Assembly: GCF_937616625.2 (NCBI RefSeq)
Contig: NC_065576.1
Location: forward strand, 16,060,501-16,124,500
Source: Mercurialis annua
Taxonomy: Eukaryota; Streptophyta; Magnoliopsida; Malpighiales; Euphorbiaceae
Direction of reading: 5' to 3'
Length of the DNA stretch: 64,000 nt
Shown here: one piece after another, positions 1-11,567 of the stretch
How the letters are laid out: the number at the start of each line of letters is the position of its first letter
Position numbering within the stretch: the first letter of the stretch is position 1
Notes under the pieces: model-generated
Databases searched by the model: none
The model's input: the letters and a program-made list of their open reading frames with translations, nothing else
What the model was told of the DNA's origin: nothing
Position numbers and translations under genes: made by a program

Positions 1-238
1 TATCATTATTGTTTAAACCTCAATTTATTTGTTTAAATTCAGATTTTTAGTTTAATTACTTGAAGTTGAATTAAGTTAGATTTTATTTAGTTTGCACAAA
101 TCCATTTATTTTTCTACTAGCCAATTAAAGAATATTAGAAATTAGTTGTTTAATTCATTGTTCCTTGTGGGATCGATACTTGTTCTTCCAAGTTACATTA
201 CTTGAGCGATATCGTACACTTGCGATTATTTGCCAACA
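1..238 (+). repeat. 3' end of the Athila 5' LTR
   Basis: This segment repeats the last 238 bp of the 3' LTR with two substitutions and ends in the same ...TGCCAACA. The primer binding site follows six bases later. Using a common plant LTR rate (1.3e-8 per site per year, an assumption), 0.84% divergence would mean roughly 0.3 million years since insertion; with only two differences the error is large. Confidence 0.95.
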
Positions 239-244
239 AGTTAT

Positions 245-262
245 TGGCGCCGTTGTCGGGGA
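245..262 (+). other. primer binding site, tRNA-Asp type
   Basis: TGGCGCCGTTGTCGGGGA lies just inside the 5' LTR. It closely resembles the complement of the plant tRNA-Asp 3' end, the primer used by Athila-type elements. Bases 239-406 are otherwise an AT-rich leader with no gene. Confidence 0.85.
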
Positions 263-406
263 GCAATTGCGATTAAATTAATTAAAAGTATCTTATTCTT
301 AGATTGAGTTGGTTTTATTTAATTTTTAGTTATTTTTATACTTTGTGATTCTTGGATTTTACGTTGGTTTTCTTGTTTGTGTTTGCGCAGGAGTTTTGGT
401 TAGTGT

Positions 407-2234
407 ATGCCTAATACACGACGTGCCAAAAAACCGCTAGAACCGTTTCAGTCAGATTTAACATTCTTCGAAAGAAGTATCCGAAAAACAGCGCGGAAAT
501 CCAAAACAATGGAGGACGACCGTAACCCTCCGTTGAATCACGAGGGGATTGTTCCACCACCACCACCACCACATGATGGCCTAGCTCTTAATAGGCCAAA
601 CGAGAGGGTTGTCCCTCTTCCCGAAAGACGTACCTTGGGTGAATTCTTCTTACCCAACGTGGACAACGCCAACTATGGATGTTTTGCACCTCCTATCCTC
701 GCTAACAATTTTGAAATCAAGCCGGGAACGATTCAACTACTTGAAAGTCGTTGCTAATTTTATGGGTTGGAACGCGAGGATCCAAACGCTCATCTTTCAA
801 AATTCACGGAGGTATGCAACACATTCAAAATCCATAATGTGACAGAGGATCAAATCAAGCTTCGTATTTTCCCCTTCTCTTTGAGGGATAAGGCGAGCAA
901 TTGGATTCAATCACTTCCAAGCACCTCAATCACAACATGGAAGCAATTGGCACAAGCTTTTCTTAATAAGTATTTCTCTATGGGAAAAACGGCGAGGATG
1001 ACCAAGGAAATTATAAATTTTCTGCAATTACATGGTGAATTTCTATACCAAGCTTGGGAACGCTTCAAAGAACTTCAAAGAAATTGTCCGCATCATCATC
1101 TAGGAAGGGAGCATCTTGTCTCTATTTTCTACAATGGTACCAATGAGGGTACACGGGCAACGATTGACGCGGCATCGGGAGGATCACTTATGAAGAAAAC
1201 TTATGATGAGGCCAATAACTTGCTAGAGGAACTTGCTACAAATAGTTGTTCTTGGTCAACCGAGCGGTTGAGGCAACCACCTCAAAAGGGTATAATGACC
1301 CTCGAGCAAACCCAAGAATTTAAAGCAATGAAAGCAAAGAATGCGACACTTCTAGCACAACTTGAGATGTACAAACAACAAGAAAATCAAAGGAATGCTC
1401 AACTTGCGGTAGTTCAAATGGGTTGCGAGACTTGTGATGGGCACGATCATTCGGGAATGAATTGCCCCGTCCTACATCAAAACTCAAATGAGCAAGTCAA
1501 CTATGTCAATGGGCAAAGGCAAGACAATGACCCCTATTCCAACACCTACAATCCAGGGTGGAGGAATCATCCTAACTTTTCATGGAGGGACAATTCGGGT
1601 CAAGCCAATGCAAACTCAAATATGGGAGGAGCAAATTTTCAAGGAGGAAACCGTGGTCCACAAAACCAAGGCAACTTCAACAACTACTGACCACAACACC
1701 CACCCGGTTTTCAAAATCGGAATACGGATGAGGGGAGAAAAATTGACAAGCTTATTGAGGAAGTTAGAACCGGTTTTAAGAACCAAGCTTCCGTCAATCA
1801 CCATCTCGAGACTCAAATTTCTCAACTTGCCATCTCGCTTCAAAATAGAGCTCAAGGGGGTTTACCGTCTACAACGGAATCAAATCCAAGGGAGCAAGTC
1901 AAAGCTATTGAACTCCGAAGCGGGAAAGAACTTGATGATCCACATGCAAGTAAAGAGAAAGCGATCGATCTAACAACGGGAACAAATGAGGAGGAAGTAA
2001 CCGAACTTCCATATGTTAAACCGCCACCTCCTCCTCCATTTGTGCCGAAGGTCCCTTTCCCGGGATGATTGAAGAAGACGCCGGATAACCAAAAATTCCA
2101 TAAATTTATGGAAATTTTCAAGAAACTCCAAATCAACATAAGCTTTGCGGATGATTTGCGTGAGATGCCTCAATACGCGAAGTTCCTCAAAGAAATCATA
2201 ACGAAGAAAAGGAGTTGGGACGACAAAGCAAAAT
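407..2234 (+). pseudogene. Athila gag (structural polyprotein), interrupted
   Basis: Gag forms the particle that packages element RNA. One frame runs from ATG 407 to about 2234 and contains a proline run near residue 47, a Retrotrans_gag-like core (LRIFPFSLRDKASNWIQSLP, then KTARMTKEI) at roughly residues 150-215, a Cys/His stretch (CETCDGHDHSGMNC) near residues 345-358, and a low-complexity Asn/Gly/Gln tail. The frame is broken by TAA at 755-757, TGA at 1688-1690 and TGA at 2066-2068. The last two look like CGA to TGA changes, as left by deamination of methylated cytosine. The first stop lies next to what may be two small compensating indels. Near 2235 the frame shifts, and protease continues in another frame. 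Confidence 0.85.
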
Positions 2235-3325
2235 TTCCCTAACGGAAAATTGTAGCTCACTCATCCTTAGTGACTTGCCCACCAAGCTTAAGGACCCAGG
2301 GAGTTTTACAATTCCATGCAAAATAGGCGATTTAAATTCAATTAATTGTTTATGTGATTTAGGGGCAAGTATCAATCTAATGCCTTTGTTTCTTTTCAGG
2401 GATATATTTGGTGATCAAACTTTGAAGCAAACATCGATGATGCTTCAATTGGCGGACCGCTCCCTTAAAAAGCCATACGGAGTGGTAGAAGATGTTCTAG
2501 TCAAAGTAGACAAATTCATCTTTCCGGTGGATTTTGTCGTACTTGACTATGCGGCGGATAAAACATGCCCTATGATTCTTGGGCGTCCTTTCATGAACAC
2601 GGGGAGGGCATTGATAGATGTGCATGCCGGACGACTCACTTTGTGTATCGATGATGACAAAGTAGAGTTTGAAATGAAAAGGATTATGCGCAACACTTTT
2701 GAGGAGGTGGAATGCATGAAACTGGATATGATTGATGGAATCGTGGAAGAACTTTTCCCAGTTTCAAAAGTCATATTCCATTCCGAGGAGACACATGAAA
2801 CTTCCGGGGAAGAATATTCCAAAGAAGATGAGCCGAAAGCCGAAAATTTGATTAGAAGAGAGAGCGTGACACCACCTTCTTCTATTTCTCCACCAAAGGT
2901 TGAGCTTAAAACGTTACCATCTCACTTACGGTATGCGTTTTTGGGCGACAACATGACACTTCCCATCATCATCTCAAACAACTTGTCGGAAACACAAGAA
3001 GCGAGAGTTGTCAAAGTGGTGAAGCAACATATATTGGCGATCGGTTGGCAAATTTCGGACATCCGAGGAATTAGTCCATCGGTGGTCATGCACAAGATCC
3101 ACCTAGAAAGTGAGTCAAGAGCATCGGCTCAAAGACAATGGCGTTTGAATCCGAATATGAAGGAGGTCGTGCACAAAGAGATAGTAAAACTTCTCGACGC
3201 CGGAATTATATACCCCATATCCGATAGTGCGTGGGTTAGTCCCATTCAATGCGTTCCAAAGAAAGGGGGGATGACGGTGATTGAAAACGAGAAGGGTGAG
3301 CAAATTTCCACTAGGACGGTAACGG
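2235..3325 (+). pseudogene. Athila protease and start of reverse transcriptase
   Basis: The retropepsin active site reads CDLGASINLMP (D-L-G-A, the variant common in Athila-type elements, in place of D-S/T-G-A), followed by the MILGRPFMNTGRALID flap and C-terminal region typical of plant retropepsins. An acidic linker follows. The RT N-terminus is marked by RQWRLNPNMKEVVHKEIVKL and then ISDSAWVSPIQCVPKKGG. The frame is lost at about 3325, where one G appears to be missing from a G run before the conserved tryptophan-arginine motif; the reading resumes one frame over at 3326. The upstream junction with gag near 2235 is also a frameshift. These breaks prevent synthesis of a full polyprotein. 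Confidence 0.88.
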
Positions 3326-5795
3326 ATGGCGTGTTTGTATTGACTACCGCAAGTTAAATACGGAGACGAGGAAGGACCATTTTCCATTACCATTTATCGA
3401 TCAAATGTTGGAGCGGGTAGCGGGCCACGCTTATTATTGTTTTCTCGATGGATATTCCGGGTACAATCAAATTCTTATCTTCCCGGATGACCAAGAGAAA
3501 ACAACTTTCACATGTCCTTATGGAACGTTTGCTTATCGGAGGATGCCATTTGGTCTTTGTAATGCACCGGCAACATTTCAACGATGTATGACCTCCATCT
3601 TCGCCGATATGATCGAAGATATTATGGAGGTCTTCATGGATGATTTTTCGGTATTCAGGGACTCTTTTGAGATGTGCTTAAATAATCTTGAACGAGTGTT
3701 GGCCCGGTGTGAGGAGACCAATCTAGTCTTGAATTGGGAGAAGTGCCATTTCATGGTAGAGGAGGGAATTGTCTTGGGACATAAAATCTCCAAGGACGGC
3801 ATTGAAGTAAATAGAGCAAAAACGGAAATCATCGAGAAATTACCACCACCAACTACCGTAAAAGGAGTTCGTGCCTTCTTAGGGCACGCCGGGTTTTATC
3901 GACGATTCATCAAAAATTTCTCTTCCATTGCTCGTCCTTTAACTAATTTGCTTGTTAAAGATATTCCTTATGAATTTACTAGTGATTGCCTTGTTGCTTT
4001 TTCTAGGTTGAAGGAAGCCCTTATCTCGGCCCCAATTATTTCATCACCCGATTGGACTCTTCCTTTCGAACTCATGTGTGATGCAAGCGATATAGCACTT
4101 GGGTGCGTATTGGGGCAACGGAAGGAGAAAAAGCTTCATGTGATATACTATGCGAGCCGAACATTGGCGGGTGCTCAACTCAACTACACCACCACCGAAA
4201 AAGAGATGCTTGCGGTGGTGTTCACATTGGATAAATTTCGGTCGTACTTACTTTGCTCTAAGGTTATCATCTATACGGACCAGGCGGCCCTTCGATACCT
4301 TTTTGCAAAGCAAGATGCTAAACCGAGACTAATCCTATGGGTTCTTCTTATGCAAGAGTTTGACATCGAAATTCGCGACAAGAAAGGAACGGAGGACGTC
4401 GTCGCCGACCACTTGTCAAGGTTAGAAATTCCGGAACCAATTATAAGCGGCGTAGAGATTAATAAAACGTTTCCGGATGAGATGTTGATGGTACTTTCGG
4501 AAGTAGAAACGCCATGGTATGCGGATATTGCAAACTATCTATCTTCCGAAATAATGCCACCGAACTTGACCTACCACCAAAGGAAGAAGTTCTTGAGCGA
4601 TGCTAAACGGTTTCTATGGGAGGAACCGTACCTCTTCAAGGTGTGTGGAGATGGGATTTTGAGGAGATGTGTCCCACTACAAGAGATGATGCCTATACTT
4701 AGTCAATGCCATTCGTCGGACTATGCGGGTCACTATGGTACATCAAGGACCGCCCCTCGTGTGCTAGAGTGCAGATTCTTTTGGCCTACGCTATTTCGCG
4801 ATGCAAAAGACTTTGTTAGTCATTGCGATCGATGCCAAAGAGTGGGGAACATATCTAAGAGAGATGAAATGCCGCTTACCAACATTCAAGAGGTGGAACT
4901 TTTCGATGTGTGGGGAATAGACTTCATGGGTCCATTTCCTATGTCGTTTGGAAAGCAATACATATTGGTGTGCGTAGATTACGTTTCAAAATGGGTAGAG
5001 GCGGAAGCATTACCCACTAACGATGCCAAAGTAGTGTTGGATTTTCTCAAACGTTTGATGAATCGATACGGGACTCCTAGAGCAATAATAAGCGACGGTG
5101 GATCTCACTTTTGCAATAGGCAATTCGATGCCTTGATGCGGAAGTATAAAGTCTATCATCGGGTCGCTACTCCGTACCATCCTCAAACAAGCGGGCAAGT
5201 TGAAGTTTCTAACCGTGAGCTAAAAAGAATTCTAGAGAAAACGGTTAATAACACAAGGAAAGATTGGTCGCTAAAACTAGATGATGCATTATGGGCATAT
5301 CGTACGGCTTTTAAAACGCCCCTCGGAATGTCTCCATATCGTATTATTTTTGGGAAAGCATGCCATCTTCTGGTGGAACTTGAACATAGAGCATATTGGG
5401 CCATAAAAAAGCTCAATTTTGACCTTAAAGCGGCGGGGAAAAAACGTATGCTTCAACTCAATGAGTTGGACGAATTTCGGTTAAATGCCTACGAAAACGC
5501 CAAGCTTTACAAGGAAAAGACGAAACGATGGCACGATGCTCATATCGTTCCTAAAACTTTTTCGGAAGGATCGTTTGTCTTGCTCTACAACTCACGCCTC
5601 AAATTATTTCCCGGGAAATTGAAGTCTCGTTGGAGCGGTCCCTTCAAAATTCGAAGTGTGGCAAGTCATGGAGGTTTGGAATTGGAGAATGCTAGTGGTG
5701 AAGTCTTCAAGGTAAATGGACAACAGTGCAAACCGTATCTTGGACCCTTGACGGATCAAGTGGTGGAACAAATCATGTTCACCACTCCTCCATAA
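3326..5795 (+). pseudogene. Athila reverse transcriptase, RNase H and integrase
   Basis: This part is open to the stop at 5793-5795, but it is the 3' portion of a frameshifted polyprotein. RT motifs in order: [17 protein letters not shown] block ([16 protein letters not shown]) and the catalytic VFMDDFSVF. RNase H begins at [18 protein letters not shown] and ends at [10 protein letters not shown]. The integrase zinc finger is HCH-type (H-x...-H then CDRCQ), followed by the core with DFMGPFP, then IISDGGSHF, and an E in [15 protein letters not shown]; these supply the D, D and E catalytic residues. The C-terminal [16 protein letters not shown] block is the usual Ty3/gypsy integrase end; no chromodomain is seen, which fits Athila. 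All catalytic motifs look intact, so the damage lies upstream. Confidence 0.93.
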
Positions 5796-6040
5796 ATTCC
5801 GGGCCACGGTCTCACTTTTGACCAAAAATAAAGCGCACTCGGGAGGCAATCCCGAGAGGTTCGTGTTTTTATTTTATTTTATGGTTTTGCTTATTTATTT
5901 TTAATTTTTAATTTTGTTTCTTTATATTTTGTTTTCGTTTAATTCCGAGGTGAGTTTTTGTTTTTGATAGTGCAGGTATTTTAATGGGTTCTAGCAAGTT
6001 TCAGAAGAGTTTCCAAATGATATTTGAGCCATTTTGCCTT

Positions 6041-6440
6041 GGTCTCGTTCGAAATTCCTAAATTTCAAATGAGACCCTTGCAAAATAGCTTAAATATTGC
6101 TCAGGTATTAGTTTCTCGTTCGAAAAAGTAAAGGTTTCGAACGAGAAACACAAATTTCCTCTTGGTCTCGTTCGAGAATCACATTCTCGTTCGAGACCAA
6201 GGGAAATTTTCAGAGCCAAAAGCTCTCGGTTATGTTTTTTTCGAACGAGAATGATTTTCTCGTTCGTACCCTTGAAAAATTGGCCTTGTTCCCGTTCGAG
6301 AATGATATTCCCGTTCGAGAACCAAGGCAATTTTGCCAGGTTTCGATTGGATTTCGAAAGAGAAAAAATTGGAACAAACGAACCTGATTAAAATTTATGA
6401 TTTTCCGTTCGAAAAACCATTTTCCCGTTCGGTAAACCAT
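6041..6440 (+). repeat. paired CGTTCG/CGAACG dyad array, internal copy
   Basis: At least 11 CGTTCG or CGAACG hexamers occur here, mostly inside longer near-palindromes such as TCTCGTTCGAGA. They fall in pairs: 6117/6138, 6169/6188, 6242/6261, 6293/6312 and 6406/6426, each 19-21 bp apart. First members are often 51-52 bp apart. Sequence between the hexamers is much less conserved. The array lies between integrase and the third ORF, about 300 bp upstream of a TATA-like box. The same design recurs in the LTR. Bases 5796-6040 hold no gene. Confidence 0.85.
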
Positions 6441-6734
6441 CAAAAATAGTGGGAAATTTGAATTTTTCATTTCAAACTTTTGAATTAAAGTGTGGTAGAT
6501 TTCTTGGGACTTGTGTTTCTTTTTAAACTTGTGTTTCCTTGAGATTTGTGCTTTGAAAAATTTGAATTTTTCACTTGGATTGATGACTTGGCAAATCCAA
6601 ACCATTCATTAGTGCTTCAATTTTACTTGGATTGATTAAATGGTTTCAATCTAAACTGTTAAATCAATTCAAAGTTATTAAATGGAAAGTTTGAATTTAG
6701 TGGTGGGAAATCTTGAGATTTGTTATATTTTCCT

Positions 6735-6742
6735 TATAAATA
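6735..6742 (+). promoter_or_regulatory. candidate internal TATA box for the third Athila ORF
   Basis: TATAAATA sits in a T/C-rich context about 100 bp upstream of ATG 6843, and downstream of the internal dyad array. The LTR promoter shows the same order of parts (array, then TATATAAAG). An internal promoter is an inference; splicing from the LTR transcript is the alternative. Confidence 0.45.
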
Positions 6743-6842
6743 CCTTGCATTATTCTACATTTTTCACACACATACTTCTTCTAATACTTTTTCTTTTCTT
6801 ACTCTCTAAATTTTTGCTTAGATAAATTCTCATTCCGCAATC

Positions 6843-8216
6843 ATGGTGTGAAGCAAGAATGCCGAAAATCAACCAATCCGCCGTTCAAGCACAAGAAATC
6901 AAGAAGCGGCTATTCCATCTTTACCGGCCGTCGGAAGAAGCCGCTCAAAATCGACCGCTCCCTCCACCTCTAGGGTTAACACCTCGGCGATCCTGACATC
7001 TCGTTATCAAGCACCTTTCCAAATCCATACGGAGGAGGAAGGTGATTTATATTTGAGTATTAAGGAGCGGGATATCGCGGTGTCATTTGAAATTGATTTT
7101 GATGATATGGAGCGCCTCGGTATTAAAGATGAAATTGAGCGGTACTTAGACATCTTGGGTCTAACGGCATTGGCCAAGGTTAGTCACCATTCTTACGATG
7201 AGATGACTTTTGAGTTCTTTTCTACTCTTCAACCGGTTCGCGGTTCTCCTACTTCCATTACTTTCCGCATCAACAACACTAGTCATACTCTTAGTGTTGA
7301 AGATTTAGTGGAACTTTTTGGAATGAGGGGAACGGGATTGGTTAATTGGGCTCAAGAGTTCGATCAAGTGGCTATTTGGAGAGAATTGACGGATCGGGAC
7401 GACTACAAGTCCAAGGTGTCCAAGATGAATGAAGTCAAAGACATCAACATTGTGGTGTTCTTGAAATGGTTTGGGCACTCTTTTGGCGGGCGTAATGAGT
7501 ACTCCAAGGTGGCGAAGAGTGATCTTTTGGCATTGAATGCCATTTTACATCCAGAAATTGACGCCTACCAAGTCAACACGGCTTATCGTCTTTTGAAGCG
7601 ATTACGGGCGGTTCCACAAGAATTGTCAAAGATTGGCTATGGATGGTTTGTTCGTGCATTGGCCGAGAAGAACAATTGTATGCCCACGACATCTACCTTG
7701 GCAACTTTCGAGTCCACTCCGGCGAGGGTAATAAATATTAACCATTTAGATGTGGCCGGGTATGTGAAGAGGGGGAGAATTATTCCCTATAATAGAAGGG
7801 TGCGATAGTTGTCAAGAGCCGAAAAAGAAGCGGCGGCACAAGAAGAGAGAGCGGAAGAAGAAAGAGGAGACGTGGAAGGAAGAGTAGGAAGGCGAGCGGG
7901 GAACGAACCCGCGGGAACTTCTCAAGCCGGCGAGGCGGCTAATATTTCCGGGTTTGATCAACGGTTTTCTGAGTTGGTTGAATAAAACCGGAACGGATGG
8001 GAGCAAAACCGGGTTGGTTGGGAAACTAACCAAAAATTACTTGAAGATATCCGACGTGAGCAACATGTTGGTCTTGTACAACTTCAATGGAGGCAAGATC
8101 GAATGCGGGCACGGCTTAATCGGCAAGAGGATTTTCTTCGGGGTTATTTTAATGCCGCCGGCGGAGAGCGTTATCCATCACCGGAACCATCACCGGATCC
8201 ACCGGCCTTTGACTAG
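6843..8216 (+). pseudogene. Athila third ORF (position of the 'env-like' ORF), three stop codons
   Basis: One frame of about 457 codons runs from ATG 6843 to TAG 8214-8216. It is interrupted at 6849-6851 (TGA), 7806-7808 (TAG) and 7983-7985 (TAA), each explained by a single C-to-T change from CGA, CAG and CAA. Visible features are a Ser/Arg-rich N-terminus, a folded-looking middle (YLDILGLTALAKVSHHSYDE, SVEDLVELFGMRG, VFLKWFGHSFGGRNEYSKV) and an Ala/Glu/Arg-rich, probably coiled-coil tail. The middle resembles the Pfam 'ATHILA ORF-1' type of protein. I see no signal peptide or obvious membrane span, so an envelope role is not supported by sequence. Its function is unknown. Confidence 0.75.
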
Positions 8217-9970
8217 AGCGAGATTTGTTTTTCTAAACCCAAACTCCTTTAATTTTCTGTTTTTATTTTTCTTATTTCTTAGCTTTGGGGACATAGCTAG
8301 AAATAGTGTGAGGAGGGGGGAAGAAAATTTTATCTTTCGTTTGGGTTATTTTCGGTGATTTATCTTTATTTTCAGCTTTATTTTTGTTTTTATTAGGGTG
8401 TTGAAGTAGTTTATTTTCAGTTTTTCTTTTTATTTTTAGTAGAATGTATTAGGGTATTAATGTAGTTTATTTTCAAAGGCTTGTATCGCTTTAAATCTTT
8501 GGCTTTTAATTATGAAAGTGTTAGTTGATTTGGTGTGTATCTTAATAAATTTGTCAATCTTAGATTTCCCCGAATCAATGAATGTATAAACGCGACTTCT
8601 TAATTCGACAATTGATAAGTGATGCTTGCTTAATGACTTAATAATTCGTTGACATAATCCGATGAAATAAGGGTGAATTCAAAAATTAGACTTGTTCAAA
8701 TCGTTGAAACATAATTGAATAACTTGATGCGGATTCATGATATGTCGATTGTTTATTTTTATAGTCGTTTCTAAACTTTTGGCATAAGTAGCATAATTTT
8801 TGTAGGAATTGAGTTTATGGCATAACACTACACACTTTTGAGAGTTTTGAGCTTAATTTTCTTGTTGTGAGTGTTGATTTCGTGTTTTATTCCTAGAACT
8901 TGCTCAGTGTCCGTTTAAAGTTACACGATTGAGTTTTCAAAAATTAGATGATTATGGCAATTAGGTATAACCTTTCTTTTAAACCACTTAAATAGACTAC
9001 CCTTATCCCCTAGATTACACCAATTTGAGCCTTAAACCTTTTTATTGTTTTTACCATATTTTACACCTTTTACCGTTCTATGTTTTACCTCTTTTGTTTA
9101 CCTTATCGACTTGATATATTATTTGTTATGACTATGATGAATATAGGTGATTTATAACTCAAGATTAGTGAAAAGAAAAAGTGAACTACATTGTGCTTAA
9201 AAGATTAAGTTTGCGCCTTGAAAAAAAAAGAGATAGAAATTTGCAAAGTAATAGCTCAAAAGAAAGAAAAATTCTGAGATTGCAAAAAAAAAAAAAAAAA
9301 AAGTAATGAGTAAAGCGTAATTCAAAAAGAAAAGAAAGTTATGAGTTCATATAAACGCAAAAGCGGAGTTAGATCAACCTAGAAGTTAATAGTAGTAATA
9401 AATAGTTTATTAAGTTGATATTTAGCCTTTGTTTTATCCTTTTTACCTACCCTTTACCTTAGCCACGTTACAACCTCATTAAAGACCATATGATTTTTGT
9501 TGATTACCGAATCAAGTAGCGGAGTCCGGGACTATGAGCAAGCTTATGGTGAGTATTCATGTTTTCAATTGTGAGTTTTTTCTTTGATATATACCCTACT
9601 TGTTGATATATTGATGTCATTAGCTTAGTTTTTACTAAATTGTGCTATGATTCGCCTAAAGTGAGAAATTGATTATTTTCCATGTCCCGCAAATGATAGT
9701 GAAACTTGAAGTGTGATTCAATTTGACCTTGGACTAATGAGTTAGTAACCTTTGTTATATTGAATTATGTCATAAATTATTATTGTTATTTTATTGCATC
9801 ATTATTTAGTTGTCGGGTTTAGAAGTTTTGATTGTTCATAGTGTTCATAGGTTGGGGGATTTCTTTGATTGATTTATTGTTAAGTTATATGCTAAGGATT
9901 TCTAACATATTTTGTAGAGTAAGATTTATTTCTTGCTTGAGGACAAGCAAAGGTTAAGTGTGAGGATGTT
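8217..9970 (+). other. Athila 3' untranslated region with polypurine tract
   Basis: About 1.75 kb of AT-rich sequence without a supportable gene. It holds an A-rich stretch around 9220-9305 with a pure A run near 9283-9302. The purine-rich stretch just before the LTR (GTGTGAGGATG, about 9958-9968) is the likely plus-strand primer; it looks weaker than the GTGTGGGGGA form usual in such elements. Confidence 0.7.
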
Positions 9971-10208
9971 TGATAGGAGTATTTTACTCCTATAATTAGG
10001 GTCGATTTTACTCGGTTTTTATCACGTTTAGTACTAATTTTATACATTATTTGGCATTTTTTATGTTTGATGGTGTTTGTTAATGTTTCAGTGGAAATTA
10101 GGTGAAAATCGAGTATTTGAAGCTAATTTATGGTGGATTAGGCGTTGGAGTAAAAGCGTAGCTTGCGGACAAAGGAATTAACATCGTAAAGAAAAGATTA
10201 CAAAGTCT

Positions 10209-10474
10209 CGAACGAAACTTGTGCAGTAAAGAGCTGTTCCCGTTCGAAAAACACAATTCTCGAACGGAAACCATGAAGTTTTTGCTTGAGTCTCGAACGA
10301 GAAAGCCATTCTCGAACGAGACCCAAGTGAAAAGGTGAAGGTACGTTCGAAACCAAGGATGGGCAAACGAGAATTTTCTCTCGGTCAAAGCTTTTTCGAA
10401 CGGGAAGCCAAGGTACGTACGAGAACCATGAAGAATTCAGGCATGTCTCGTTCGAGAAAGAAGAGGTACGAACG
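10209..10474 (+). repeat. paired CGTTCG/CGAACG dyad array, LTR copy
   Basis: Nine exact hexamers and two one-base variants (CAAACG 10364, CGTACG 10416) are phased. Second members lie at 10209, 10261, 10313, 10364, 10416 and 10469 (steps of 52, 52, 51, 52, 53). First members lie at 10241, 10294, 10344, 10397 and 10449. Each pair is 19-20 bp apart. The spacers differ widely, so spacing is better kept than sequence. The array is in the probable U3 part, 130-390 bp upstream of the TATA box. Confidence 0.9.
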
Positions 10475-10601
10475 AGAAAGAGGTGAAATTTTCCTAATCA
10501 GAATTGGACTTGGACTTAATCTCCTTTTACAACTACAACCGAAACTCCTATTTCAAATTCGATTCGTCAATCGATTTAGAAGATTCCAGAGCTTCCTCCT
10601 C

Positions 10602-10610
10602 TATATAAAG
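10602..10610 (+). promoter_or_regulatory. LTR TATA box
   Basis: TATATAAAG in a C/T-rich context within the 3' LTR; the 5' LTR copy, outside the window, would drive element transcription. Confidence 0.65.
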
Positions 10611-11567
10611 ACCTTGTAATAGACTAGTTTTAATAATTAGAATACATTAGTTTTATTTTCATTCTCTTAAAATAGCGTTTTAGCTTCTGTTTCTCAGCAG
10701 TTTATAAGTAGTTTATTATTAGTTTCTGCAAAGAACGATTGTGAAGATTTCAAGTTTAATCTAGACGATTCTTCCGAAATTGACAACTCCGGTATTTATT
10801 ATTCTAATTATGTTTAATTCTTCATCTTCTTCTTTGTTTAATTTAAGTTTAAGCATGCGTAACTAAATCCTTTGTTCGGGGATTGATATGAACACTTAGA
10901 TTAGTTTTCGAATTGGATTAGGATTTATTGAGTAAGTAAAATTGTGTTTTAATTACTAAGATTAATGCTTGAATTAATTTAATCACTTTGTTCATGATTT
11001 TGTGTTTAATTAACTAATTGAGAGATTGTTAATTAAATAGACATAGGTGATTAAAAACTTAGAGGAAAACACCGTGAGAGCGGGTTGGAATTTAGGTAGT
11101 CGTTGAGTTTGCTTCATAATTACAATTTAGTTCTTTAATTCAATTTTAATATTGTGAGAGCAAGTTAATAATTGATTAGTTAATTAGGTTGTGATTTTAT
11201 TTGAATCTTTGAGGCTTGAGAGAGCGGGATTCGGTGCATTAGAATAGCTCGATTCACAATAAAATCACTAAATAAGTTTTAATCCATTCTTTTACTAGTT
11301 TATTTGGAATTATCAATATTTGAGCTTTTTATCATTATTGTTTAAACCTCAATTTATTTGTTTAAATTCAGATTTTTAGTTTAATTACTTGAAGTTGAAT
11401 TAAGTTAGATTTTATTTAGTTTGCACAAATCCATTTATTTTTCTACTAGCCAATTAAAGAATATTAGAAATTAGTTGTTTAATTCATTGTTCCTTGTGGG
11501 ATCGATACTTGGTCTTCCAAGTTATATTACTTGAGCGATATCGTACACTTGCGATTATTTGCCAACA

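Larger units (their letters stand above)
1..11567 (+). mobile_element. Athila-type Ty3/gypsy LTR retrotransposon, 5' end outside window
   Basis: Bases 1-238 match 11330-11567 at 236 of 238 positions (differences at about 192 and 205), so the window opens inside the 5' LTR and the 3' LTR ends at 11567. Between them lie a tRNA-type primer binding site, gag, protease, reverse transcriptase, RNase H, integrase, a third ORF and a long 3' untranslated region. Long LTRs, a tRNA-Asp-like primer site and a sense-strand third ORF downstream of integrase are typical of the Athila lineage. Full length would be about 12.9 kb if the 5' LTR equals the 1597-bp 3' LTR. The coding region is broken in several places. 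The bases after the 3' LTR (acgat) should be one copy of the target duplication; the other copy is outside the window. Confidence 0.93.
9971..11567 (+). repeat. complete Athila 3' LTR (1597 bp)
   Basis: It starts TGATAGGAGT directly after the purine tract and ends ...TTTGCCAACA, fixed by the match to bases 1-238. It holds a dyad array (10209-10474), a TATATAAAG box at 10602-10610 that should mark the RNA start about 30 bp further on, and a long AT-rich remainder. The start is inferred from TG/CA rules and context, because the matching 5' end lies outside the window. Confidence 0.88.

Noticed and set aside
6843..8216. True envelope glycoprotein gene
   Set aside because: No signal peptide, membrane span or Cys-rich ectodomain is seen; only the position is env-like.
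7954..8358. Open frame of 134 codons on +
   Set aside because: Shadow frame of the third Athila ORF, ending in a poor-complexity Phe/Leu run.
10128..10619. Open frames in the Athila LTR on both strands
   Set aside because: They span the dyad array; the palindromes keep both strands open. No protein similarity is visible.
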